A DNA stretch of 64,000 bases, from the NCBI GenBank assembly GCA_048264125.1, contig JBLXDM010000006.1, positions 124,001-188,000 of the forward strand, written 5' to 3'. Source of the DNA: M1-B18 sp048264125 (GTDB taxonomy: Bacteria; Bacillota; Clostridia; Peptostreptococcales; Natronincolaceae). Position 1 is the first letter of the stretch. Each line of letters opens with the position of its first letter. The notes below the pieces were generated by a model. It was not told where the DNA came from and did not search any database. It worked only from the letters and a program-made list of their open reading frames with translations. Positions 8,328-16,066 of the stretch are shown here, piece by piece. Both the position numbers and the translations under genes were made by a program.

Positions 8328-8439
8328 ATAGTTCGGAATATATACAATAAATACAAAAAAACAAAAAAAATAGTTCGCTTTTTGTCGATATTCATGTATA
8401 ATAAAAACATAATTGCTCTTTTGGATAATGTTCGAATTG
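8328..8439 (+). promoter_or_regulatory. PurR-box-like motifs and promoter of the nucleobase permease
   Basis: Read on the minus strand, 8340-8328 is TATTCCGAACTAT and 8382-8370 is AAAAGCGAACTAT. Each matches the Bacillus PurR box AWWWCCGAACWWT at 12 of 13 positions. A weaker third (CAATTCGAACATT, 11/13) lies at 8439-8427. The second box overlaps the expected -35 of a promoter with TATAAT at 8397-8402. Position and gene function fit purine-dependent repression, but no purR gene is in the window. There is no recognisable purine riboswitch. Confidence 0.5.
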
Positions 8440-8469
8440 TTCAGGAGACGGAGAGACGGAGGGGAAATT

Positions 8470-9801
8470 ATGAAGGATGAACAAATGATTTATAATTTAG
8501 ATGGGATACCACCATTAAAGACTGCTATTCCATTAGGTATCCAACACATTTTAGCTATGTTTGCAGGAAATGTTGCACCACTTATCATTATCGCAAATGC
8601 AATCAATCTTCCTATCGATGAAAGAGCTTATTTGATTCAATGTGCAATGTTTGTAGCAGGAATAGCCACCCTTATTCAGCTTTATCCAATAGGTCCTGTG
8701 GGGGCAAAGCTACCAATCGTTATGGGAACCAGCTTTGGATTTGTTCCTACCAGCTTGGCAATAGCAGGCAAGTATGGACTTCCGGGTGTGTTAGGAGCTT
8801 CACTTATTGGTGGTCTTTTTGAAATGGTTATAGGAGCCTTTTTAAAGCCCCTAAGAAAATATTTTCCACCAATAGTAACTGGAACTGTATTATTATCAAT
8901 TGGTTTATCCTTACTGCCAACAGGCGTGAAGTATTTCGCTGGTGGGGCTGGAACTCCGGGCTTTGGCTCTTTAAAAAATCTATTATTAGGAACCATTGTT
9001 TTAGTAACCATATTATTCTTTAAACAATTTACTAAGGGCATCACCAGCAAGTCTGCAATATTAATTGGTTTAGTAGTAGGTTATTTAGTAGCAATACCAA
9101 TGGGAATGATAGACTTTGCTTCAGTGGGACAGGCAGCATTATTTTCAATTCCTACGCCATTTAAATATGGCCTAACCTTCAAGATGGATGCCATAATAGC
9201 AATGCTTTTAATGTATGTTGTTACAGCAGTAGAGACAGTAGGCGATATTTCCGGTATTACTATGGGTGGAGCAGATCGTGAGGCTACAGATAAGGAGCTG
9301 GCAGGTGGAGTTATCGCCGATGGCTTTGGTAGCGTATTTGCAGCTATTTTCAATGTTCTTCCGAATACCTCCTTCAGCCAAAATGTTGGTATCGTAGCAC
9401 TTACAGGAGTAATGAACAGATTCGTAGTTGCATTGGGAGCAATATTCTTAATAGCAGCGGGTTTATTCCCTAAGGTAGGGGCGATAGTAGCAGTTATGCC
9501 TCAAAGCGTTTTAGGTGGAGCGGCAATTGTAATGTTCGCTATGATTGCAATAAGCGGTATCAACCTTATTACAAAGGAAGCGCTAACAGGTAAGAGCAGT
9601 ATAATACTTGCAGTTGCTTTAGGTCTTGGCTTTGGCTTAGGCTCAGTACCAGAGGCTTTGGTTAATCTTCCAGAGTCAGTAAGAATGATTTTTGGTGGTT
9701 CAGGTATCGTGGTAAGTGGTACAATAGCATTAGTACTGAACATTATTTTGCCAGAGAATCAAGATGAGAAGCCTGTAAAGAAAGCTGTCACACAAAACTA
9801 A
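8470..9801 (+). CDS. NCS2 family nucleobase:cation symporter (xanthine/uric acid/uracil permease)
   Basis: 443 residues with about 12-14 hydrophobic segments spread over the whole length. NCS2 hallmarks: GIQHILAMFAGNVAPLI in TM1, the signature region VVTAVETVGDISGI (the conserved acid of TM8) and FNVLPNTSFSQNVGIVALTGV (the TM10 motif with Asn/Thr-Ser). It imports a purine or pyrimidine base with a cation; the neighbouring xanthine-dehydrogenase-type genes favour a purine such as xanthine or urate. The start at 8470 is chosen for its GGAGGGG site; an in-frame extension to 8413 has no ribosome site. The gene uses TTA, CAA and GCA more than its neighbours, suggesting high expression. Confidence 0.92.
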   Translation: MKDEQMIYNLDGIPPLKTAIPLGIQHILAMFAGNVAPLIIIANAINLPIDERAYLIQCAMFVAGIATLIQLYPIGPVGAKLPIVMGTSFGFVPTSLAIAGKYGLPGVLGASLIGGLFEMVIGAFLKPLRKYFPPIVTGTVLLSIGLSLLPTGVKYFAGGAGTPGFGSLKNLLLGTIVLVTILFFKQFTKGITSKSAILIGLVVGYLVAIPMGMIDFASVGQAALFSIPTPFKYGLTFKMDAIIAMLLMYVVTAVETVGDISGITMGGADREATDKELAGGVIADGFGSVFAAIFNVLPNTSFSQNVGIVALTGVMNRFVVALGAIFLIAAGLFPKVGAIVAVMPQSVLGGAAIVMFAMIAISGINLITKEALTGKSSIILAVALGLGFGLGSVPEALVNLPESVRMIFGGSGIVVSGTIALVLNIILPENQDEKPVKKAVTQN

Positions 9802-9829
9802 TATATAATACACTTTTAAATAGCGTATA

Positions 9830-9899
9830 CCAAAACCAGTATATAGAAGCCATGTATTTTGAACATCGTTCAAAGCAGAAGCTGTATGCTGGTTTTTGG
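9830..9899 (+). terminator. Nested hairpin after the permease, possible terminator
   Basis: CCAAAACCAG (9830-9839) pairs with CTGGTTTTTGG (9889-9899), and inside it TTTGAAC and GTTCAAA form a second stem. There is no clean U-tract after the outer stem, so termination is plausible but not proven. The MITE copy starts 8 bp later. Confidence 0.4.
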
Positions 9900-9906
9900 T
9901 CTGACT

Positions 9907-10067
9907 AGTGCCTTGATAACTTTAAAAATTAGGAACAGCAATGAGGAAAATTTTTTCAGGACAAGGCGGAGAAGGAAGTAATATCAGGCAATATTGCGAC
10001 TGACGACAACGCAGCCCTGGAGAAATTTTACCGTTGCTGAACTAAGAATTAAGGTTGTCAAAGTACT
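9907..10067 (-). repeat. MITE-like palindromic element, copy 2 (inverted)
   Basis: 161 bp. It aligns end to end, in reverse orientation, with the element at 20994-21154: AGTGCCTTGA at the left end, GAGGAAAATTTTTTCAGG, TATTGCGACTGACGACAACG, and TCAAAGTACT at the right. Estimated identity by eye is around 80 percent or more. It separates the permease from the hydroxylase operon, whose first ribosome site (AAGGAGGAGG) begins about 10 bp beyond the element. Confidence 0.85.
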
Positions 10068-10090
10068 AAGGAGCTAAGGAGGAGGACAAC

Positions 10091-10879
10091 GTGTTTACAA
10101 TAAAAAACTATGTAATGGCGGAAACAATTGAGGAAGCATATCGTTTGCTTCAGGAGGGAAAGAGCAATGCCATACTTGGGGGCTGCGCCTTCCTTAAACT
10201 AGGCTCCAAAAGAATAGGGACAGCAATAGATTTAAGCAGATTAGAGCTAGACTTTATAAATGAAACAGCGGAAACAATAGAAATAGGAGCCATGACCAGC
10301 TATAGAGCTGTAGAAACAAATGAGTCACTTAATAAATACTTCAGTGGGGTTTTACCAAGGTCTGTCGGCAGCATAATAGGTATTCAATTCCGAAATGCTG
10401 TAACGGTAGGGGCTTCTGTGTATTCAAGATATGGCTTTTCTGACTTTATAACTGCTCTATTGGTTTTAGACACAGAAGTGGAGCTATTTAAGGCTGGAAG
10501 AATTCCATTAGATAGATTTTTGAGAGAAGGGGCTCCAAGAGATATATTAACTAAGCTGATAATTAAAAAAGCTGAGATGAAGGCCTCATATCAAATGATG
10601 AGAAACTCTGCAGTAGATTATCCGATATTAAATGTAGCGGTTTCAAAGGGACCCGAAGGCTGGAAAATTGCTGTGGGAGCCAGACCACAGAGGGCCGCAC
10701 TGGCTTTAAAGGCAGCACAGCTATTAGCTAGTGGAGAGCTTAATGAGTCAGATATTGAAGCTGCTGCTGCTCTGGCAGCGGAGGAGCTAACCTTCGGCAG
10801 CAATACCAGAGGCGGAAGGGCCTACAGAGAGGCAATTGGCAGAGGATTAATAGCCCGTGGCATAAGGGAGGTACTATAA
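10091..10879 (+). CDS. Xanthine dehydrogenase family FAD-binding subunit
   Basis: 262 residues, slightly shorter than the usual ~290. FAD_binding_5 domain at the N-terminus: MFTIKNYVMAETIEEAYRLL, then ILGGCAFLKLG where most relatives have an AGGTDL-type loop, then IEIGAMTSYRAVE and IGIQFRNAVTVGASV (the NxxTxGG-like second FAD motif, here NAVTVGAS). The C-terminal CO_deh_flav_C region follows (GPEGWKIAVGARPQRAALALKAA). It passes electrons from the iron-sulfur subunit to NAD or another acceptor. GTG start with AAGGAGGAGG upstream. Stop and next start overlap (TAATG). First gene of a three-gene hydroxylase operon. Confidence 0.88.
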   Translation: MFTIKNYVMAETIEEAYRLLQEGKSNAILGGCAFLKLGSKRIGTAIDLSRLELDFINETAETIEIGAMTSYRAVETNESLNKYFSGVLPRSVGSIIGIQFRNAVTVGASVYSRYGFSDFITALLVLDTEVELFKAGRIPLDRFLREGAPRDILTKLIIKKAEMKASYQMMRNSAVDYPILNVAVSKGPEGWKIAVGARPQRAALALKAAQLLASGELNESDIEAAAALAAEELTFGSNTRGGRAYREAIGRGLIARGIREVL

Positions 10880-11328
10880 TGAAAATTGAGGTTATTGTCA
10901 ATAACAGAAAAATAGAAATGGATGTAGAGAATAATGAATTTTTAGTGGATGCCCTAAGACGCAATGGCTTTAGCAGTGTAAAGCGTGGCTGTGACACAGG
11001 AAACTGCGGACTCTGTACCATCTGGCTGGATGAAAAGCCAACACTATCCTGTGCCACTCTGGCAGTGAGGGCAGCGGGCAGAAGCATTACCACCATCGAA
11101 GCCCTACAGGCAGAGGCTAAGGAGGTTGCTGAGTTTCTAGTTGGTGAGGGGGCAGACCAGTGTGGCTACTGCAGTCCGGGCTTCCTAATGACGGTCTTAG
11201 CCATGAAGAAGGAGCTTCACAATCCTACTGATGAGGCTATAAAGCACTATTTAGCAGGGAATCTCTGTCGCTGTACAGGGTACGTTGGTCAATTAAGGGC
11301 CATTAAAAAATATCTGGGGGTGGAGTAG
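10879..11328 (+). CDS. Xanthine dehydrogenase family (2Fe-2S) iron-sulfur subunit
   Basis: 149 residues, typical size. The N-terminal plant-type ferredoxin domain carries the cysteines of CDTGNCGLCTIWLDEKPTLSC (first 2Fe-2S cluster). The C-terminal helical domain carries CGYCSPGFLM and NLCRCTGYVGQ (second cluster). It links the molybdenum site to the FAD subunit. It is directly followed by the large subunit (TAG then ATG with no gap). Confidence 0.94.
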   Translation: MKIEVIVNNRKIEMDVENNEFLVDALRRNGFSSVKRGCDTGNCGLCTIWLDEKPTLSCATLAVRAAGRSITTIEALQAEAKEVAEFLVGEGADQCGYCSPGFLMTVLAMKKELHNPTDEAIKHYLAGNLCRCTGYVGQLRAIKKYLGVE

Positions 11329-13641
11329 ATGAAGCAGGTAAATCAGCCTATAGCAAAGCTGGACGGACTTAATACCACTACCGGAAAGCCAGTTTATACA
11401 GATGATTTAGCGGTTGCAAATGCTTTGGTCGTAAAGATACTAAGAAGCCCCCATGCCTATGCAAGAATTAATGCAATAAATACTGCAAAGGCAGAGGCCT
11501 TGGCGGGTGTAGAATGTGTTTTGACCTACAAGGATGTACCAAATGTTAGGTTTACAATGGCGGGACAATCATATCCTGAGCCTTCGCCCTATGACAGGCT
11601 TATTCTGGATCAGGTGGTAAGGTATGTGGGGGATGAGGTTGCTATTGTTGCAGCTATAGATGAAAAGACGGCCCTACAGGCTATGAAGCTGATAAAGGTA
11701 GATTATGAGGTTTTGGAGCCTGCTTTGGACTTCGAGAAGGCAGAGGGGCATGCCTCAGTTGTACATTCAGAGGACAATTTAGAAATAAATTTTGATATTG
11801 GCATGAATAGAGAGCAGAATATAGCTGCCTCCTGTGATATGGGGGTCGGGGATGTGGAAAAGGAGCTGGCTGCCAGTGATGTAGTTGTTGAGGAAACCTA
11901 CTACACTCAAGCACAGGCCCATGCCATGATGGAGACCTATAGGGCCTTCACCCATTTGGATCATGCAGGTCGATTAACCGTTGTTAGCTCTACACAAATT
12001 CCCTTTCATGTAAGAAGAATTTTGGCAAGGGCCCTACAGATACCGAAAAGCAGTATTAAGGTGGTTAAGCCTAGAATCGGTGGAGGCTTTGGTGGAAAGC
12101 AGACTGCATCCGTTGAGGTTTTTCCTGCAATCGTCACTTTGAAAACAGGTAAGCCCGCGAAGCTTATATATGATAGGAAGGAGACCTTCAGCTGCACCAC
12201 TAGCCGTCATGCCATGAGGATAAAGGTACGGATGGGGGCAGATTTAGAAGGAAATATAAAGGCAATAGATATGGAGGGGTTATCTGATACAGGAGCCTAT
12301 GGTGAGCATTGCTCTACAGTGTTCAGTGTGACAGGCTACAAGACACTACCCCTATATAATCAGGCAAAGGCCACTAGATTTCGAGGAAATGTAGTATACA
12401 CAAATAAAATGCCTGCAGGTGCCCTCAGAGGCTATGGGGTTACTCAGGGGATTTTTGCTCTGGAATCAGCTATGAACCAGCTGGCAGATAAGCTTAATAT
12501 AGATCCTGCTGAACTAAGAGAAAAGAACATGATTCGTGAGGGTGAGTCAAATCCGATTTTAAGCGGATCGAAGCCTGGAAAGCCTGCAGTATTGGCCAGC
12601 AGCGCCCTGGACAGGTGCATTACAAGGGGCAAGGAGCTAATAGGCTGGAGGGATAAATACCCAAGGGTGGAAATAGATGATAATAAGGTAAGGGCTGTAG
12701 GAATGGCTATAACCATGCAGGGCTCCGGAATTGCTGGAATTGACACTGCTTCGGTTGTTATAAAGCTCAACGAGGAGGGCTTCTATACCCTGTTATCCAG
12801 CTCAACCGACATGGGTACCGGAAGTGATACGATATTAGCACAGATGGCGGCAGAGGTGTTGGAGACCACAATTGATAAAATTATAGTATACACTGCAGAT
12901 ACTGATATAATTCCCTATGATACTGGCTCCTACGCTTCAAGCACCACCTATGTTACAGGAAACGCCACAATTAAAGCCGCTGAGGATATGAGAAAACAGA
13001 TAACTGAAACGGCAGCAGCCTTTATGGAGGTGACTGCTGAGGAGGTTGAGTTTAACGGCAGTGCGGTAACAACTATTGATGGAACAAAATCCATGACTCT
13101 AGATAAAATCGCTGAAAGACTAACCATGACCATTGGGGAAGGAAAGACCCAGCTGATAGCAACCGGGTCCTTTGGTGGGGACACCAGTCCGCCTCCCTTT
13201 ATTGCAGGCTTTGCAGAGGTGGAGGTAGACAAGCTAACCGGCAAGGTTGAGGTAGTAGACTATGTCGCAGTTATAGACTGTGGCACTGTAATTAACCCCA
13301 ACCTGGCGAAAATTCAAGCAGAGGGCGGTTTAGTTCAGGGAATAGGTATGGCCTTATTCGAGGATGTAAGATACACCTCTAAGGGTAAAATGGAAACAAA
13401 TAACTTTATGCAATATAAAATACCCTGCAGAGGGGACATTCAAAATATAACAGTCGCCTTTGAATCCAGCTATGAGCCAACTGGACCCTTTGGAGCAAAA
13501 TCCATTGGCGAGGTGGTTATCAATACGCCACCGCCGGCAATTGCCCATGCTGTATATAATGCTGTAGGGGTGAATGTAAGGAGCTTGCCTATCACACCAG
13601 AGAAGGTGCTGATGGGGATGATGAATATTAATAAGGCTTAA
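11329..13641 (+). CDS. Xanthine dehydrogenase family molybdenum-binding subunit
   Basis: 770 residues, full length. Ald_Xan_dh_C domain near the N-terminus (GKPVYTDDLAVANALVVKILRSPHAYARI), then the MoCoBD domains with RIGGGFGGKQTA (molybdopterin loop), PAGALRGYGVTQGIFALES (substrate arginine region), TDMGTGSDTILAQMAAE, and at the C-terminus GPFGAKSIGEVVINTPPPAIAHAV, which contains the glutamate that acts as base in the family. It hydroxylates a heteroaromatic substrate at the Mo centre. The purine permease upstream suggests a purine; the sequence alone does not prove xanthine. No cofactor-insertion gene is adjacent. A terminator follows directly. Confidence 0.92.
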   Translation: MKQVNQPIAKLDGLNTTTGKPVYTDDLAVANALVVKILRSPHAYARINAINTAKAEALAGVECVLTYKDVPNVRFTMAGQSYPEPSPYDRLILDQVVRYVGDEVAIVAAIDEKTALQAMKLIKVDYEVLEPALDFEKAEGHASVVHSEDNLEINFDIGMNREQNIAASCDMGVGDVEKELAASDVVVEETYYTQAQAHAMMETYRAFTHLDHAGRLTVVSSTQIPFHVRRILARALQIPKSSIKVVKPRIGGGFGGKQTASVEVFPAIVTLKTGKPAKLIYDRKETFSCTTSRHAMRIKVRMGADLEGNIKAIDMEGLSDTGAYGEHCSTVFSVTGYKTLPLYNQAKATRFRGNVVYTNKMPAGALRGYGVTQGIFALESAMNQLADKLNIDPAELREKNMIREGESNPILSGSKPGKPAVLASSALDRCITRGKELIGWRDKYPRVEIDDNKVRAVGMAITMQGSGIAGIDTASVVIKLNEEGFYTLLSSSTDMGTGSDTILAQMAAEVLETTIDKIIVYTADTDIIPYDTGSYASSTTYVTGNATIKAAEDMRKQITETAAAFMEVTAEEVEFNGSAVTTIDGTKSMTLDKIAERLTMTIGEGKTQLIATGSFGGDTSPPPFIAGFAEVEVDKLTGKVEVVDYVAVIDCGTVINPNLAKIQAEGGLVQGIGMALFEDVRYTSKGKMETNNFMQYKIPCRGDIQNITVAFESSYEPTGPFGAKSIGEVVINTPPPAIAHAVYNAVGVNVRSLPITPEKVLMGMMNINKA

Positions 13642-13646
13642 TGTAT

Positions 13647-13680
13647 GGCGGCAGAGAATTGTTCTCTGTCGCCTTTTATC
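13647..13680 (+). terminator. Rho-independent terminator of the hydroxylase operon
   Basis: GGCGGCAGAGAA (13647-13658) pairs with TTCTCTGTCGCC (13662-13673) with one mismatch and a 3-nt loop, followed by TTTTATC, 5 bp after the stop codon. Confidence 0.85.
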
Positions 13681-13945
13681 TGTTTTGGTGGCCATTGGGT
13701 ATGGCTTTTATAAAAATAATGAAGCTCCTTCTACGATTTGTGGGAGAGGCTTTTTTAGTTATTTTTATAGGTGTTCATAAATTCAAACCATCCTTTATTA
13801 GATATTATAGTAAGTATACTATAGAAATGCATATATTGGACTTTTTCTCTCTACTTATAGAGGAAAATTATGTATTTATGTTGAAAATATAAAGCTGTAG
13901 TATTGTACTTTTTTGTTTATAACAATTAGAAGGGTTGATGGGAAA

Positions 13946-15058
13946 ATGAGTCAGAGTATTTCTAATAAGGCCAATGTAAGTCAGGATGATTCGGGGGATT
14001 TTCTTGTTCAAGTAAGTGAGATTAAGATATCAATGGTTAGGATGAGTATATTTAACTTTATCGGTTTTTTTGTCTGCATTTCTATGGGCATATTTATGTT
14101 GTTTACAATATTACTTTATTTAGATTTAAGAAAAGATTTTTCAGGAAATCTTATTATGTTTTTTCTTTGGTCATTGCTTTTTTTATATGGATTCAATAAA
14201 ATACGAAAGGGTATTAGATATAAAAAATATATAGAGATAATAGAATACTCAGAAGAGAAATCCATTAAAAGAATCGCTGAGGCTATACCGATAAAATATG
14301 AGGCTGCTTTAAAGGATTTAGATAAAATGATTAAATCAAAAATTTTGAATGGCTTTAAAATTACAGATATTCAGGTTTCAAACGATTCAGGTTATACTGC
14401 GATGCCTAAGGAAGAAAACACTAAAGAGCTGTGTAGCATGCCTAATAAAAACTCTAGCATTGTAGAATATAGTGATTATCTTGTTCAAAATGGAAGGGTT
14501 GAGGAAAATTTACGTAGTATAAAGCTTAAATATTACGCAGGACTTTTTTTACTATATACATTTGGCACACTACTCTTGTTGATGATTTTTCTATCTATAC
14601 TGGATGGTGTGATAGCTGATATTATAATATCTTCGGTTATATCAGTACCATTTATTTTATTGGGAAGGCACATAGCTAATAAAAACAGCAGATATATAAG
14701 GTATATTAGACTTATAACTGATAAGGGTGAAAGGTCTATAAATAAGCTTGCCGAGGCTATACCAATAAGCTATGAAAAGGCACTAAGTGATATATTTTAC
14801 ATACTAACTAACGGAGCATTGAGTGGTTTTGATGTTGTAGAGAAATCCATGACTCGAGATTCAAACGGCAGTATCGCAGTCACTTCTTCTGCCGAGCCTC
14901 AAAAAAACCAGCAGTCAAAAGATACCGTTGCAGCTCCTAAATCGAGCCCCAAGGAGTCAGTAGTCATATGCTGCGGCTGTGGTGCTAAAAATGTTGTTAA
15001 GGCAGATGAAGTAGGAATCTGTGAGTATTGTGAAGGGCCAATAAGCTATAAAGAGTAA
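13946..15058 (+). CDS. Membrane protein with duplicated TM/helical unit and C-terminal zinc ribbon
   Basis: 370 residues from the ATG at 13946 (leader GAAGGGTTGATGGGAAA, like that of its paralogue). It contains the same unit twice: two membrane segments followed by a helical, winged-helix-like module with the pattern Y-I-x-I/L-I-x-x-x-x-E-(K/R)-SI-x-(R/K)-(I/L)-AEAIPI-x-YE-x-AL. The first copy reads EKSIKRIAEAIPIKYEAAL, the second ERSINKLAEAIPISYEKAL. A low-complexity Ser/Lys linker leads to a zinc ribbon (CCGCGAKNVVKADEVGICEYC). The modules resemble those of many uncharacterised clostridial membrane proteins. Function unknown; sensing or scaffolding at the membrane is a guess. The paralogue lies 114 bp downstream. 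Confidence 0.72.
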   Translation: MSQSISNKANVSQDDSGDFLVQVSEIKISMVRMSIFNFIGFFVCISMGIFMLFTILLYLDLRKDFSGNLIMFFLWSLLFLYGFNKIRKGIRYKKYIEIIEYSEEKSIKRIAEAIPIKYEAALKDLDKMIKSKILNGFKITDIQVSNDSGYTAMPKEENTKELCSMPNKNSSIVEYSDYLVQNGRVEENLRSIKLKYYAGLFLLYTFGTLLLLMIFLSILDGVIADIIISSVISVPFILLGRHIANKNSRYIRYIRLITDKGERSINKLAEAIPISYEKALSDIFYILTNGALSGFDVVEKSMTRDSNGSIAVTSSAEPQKNQQSKDTVAAPKSSPKESVVICCGCGAKNVVKADEVGICEYCEGPISYKE

Positions 15059-15172
15059 AGGTAATTAAGGTATCGGTGAAACCTTGTAGCATAATCCATT
15101 ATTAGTAGATTAAACATTATCATGGCATAGGAACACCCTTTGATTAAGTCTAACAAAGAAAGGTTGATGTAA

Positions 15173-15760
15173 ATGGGAGAGAGCTCAAGTAAAGCCTCTA
15201 ATATTGTAGAATATCGTGACTATCTAGTGCAAATCGGTAGGGTTGAAGTATCTTTAACAAACAATAAGCTTAGTAACTTTGCAAGTAAGTTTTGGACGAT
15301 AGCATCAGTCGTTGTCATGATAATGACTATAGTAAATAGTTTTCAGCATGGTGGTGGATGGAGAGAGATTATTGTAGTTGCGGTTTTTACGTCGCCTTTA
15401 TTTTTTATAGGAAAGTCTCTTGTAGATAGAAACAATAGACAAAAGAAATATTTAGAGTTAATACTTGATAAAGGAGAAAGATCTATTAAAAAGCTATCTG
15501 AGGCCATACCAATAAGCTACGATAAGGCACTAAAGGATATACTAAAAATGATAAACGAGGGGGTATTAAGTGGCTTTGATATTGTTGAGAGTTCTGATCC
15601 TCAAAAAACTGAGCAGTCAAAAGATACCGCTAAAGCTCCTAAATCGAGCTCAAAGGAGTCAGTAGTCATATGCTGTGGCTGTGGTGCTAAAAATGTTGTT
15701 GAGGCTGATGAAGTAGGGGTATGCGAGTTCTGTGAAGGACCAATTAGTCTGCAGAAGTAG
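15173..15760 (+). CDS. Single-unit paralogue: 2 TM, helical module, zinc ribbon
   Basis: 195 residues. It matches the second half of the upstream protein: NIVEYRDYLVQIGRVE, two hydrophobic segments, YLELILDKGERSIKKLSEAIPISYDKAL, the SKDTAKAPKSSSKESVV linker and the ribbon CCGCGAKNVVEADEVGVCEFC. The DNA of the linker and ribbon is nearly identical to the upstream copy, so the duplication is recent. The upstream gene can be read as this gene plus an extra unit. Function unknown. Confidence 0.75.
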   Translation: MGESSSKASNIVEYRDYLVQIGRVEVSLTNNKLSNFASKFWTIASVVVMIMTIVNSFQHGGGWREIIVVAVFTSPLFFIGKSLVDRNNRQKKYLELILDKGERSIKKLSEAIPISYDKALKDILKMINEGVLSGFDIVESSDPQKTEQSKDTAKAPKSSSKESVVICCGCGAKNVVEADEVGVCEFCEGPISLQK

Positions 15761-15838
15761 GGCATGTTGCAGAGGTACATAGTGGAAGAATTCAGTCTTA
15801 TATAGTTCTACAGCTTAAGTCATTTAATGTAAAAATAG

Positions 15839-15985
15839 TCTAAGGGGGATCAGGGCAAGTGCAACAATAGAAATCAAAAAACAGGAAATACCAAGGATGA
15901 TGGGAAAAGAGCTAAGTTCTGTCCCGAATGTGGATTTAAGGCTGGTAAAGGACAATTTTGCTCCAACTGCGGTGAAAGACTGTAA
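15839..15985 (+). pseudogene. Remnant of a zinc-ribbon protein C-terminus
   Basis: The frame from just after a TAG (15836-15838) to the TAA at 15983 has no ATG, GTG or TTG. It ends in a clean double zinc ribbon, FCPECGFKAGKGQFCSNCGERL, preceded by a Lys/Asn/Asp-rich linker. This is the tail of a zinc_ribbon-type gene that has lost its 5' part. It lies downstream of the two ribbon-bearing paralogues, but its ribbon is of a different type. Confidence 0.6.
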
Positions 15986-15996
15986 GCATGAGAAAT

Positions 15997-16046
15997 AAAC
16001 AAAGCAACCCGAGGCCAATTATAAGGTCTTCAGGTTGCTTTTGTTT
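15997..16046. terminator. Bidirectional terminator downstream of katG
   Basis: AAAGCAACC (16001-16009) pairs with GGTTGCTTT (16033-16041), with TTTAAAG beyond it and AAAC before it. It lies 20 bp past the katG stop codon on the minus strand. Confidence 0.7.
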
Positions 16047-16066
16047 AAAGTATTTTAGTTGCTGAA

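Noticed and set aside
13641..13892. 83-residue hydrophobic ORF after the hydroxylase operon
   Set aside because: Its start lies inside the operon terminator, it has no ribosome site, and its composition is that of AT-rich non-coding DNA.
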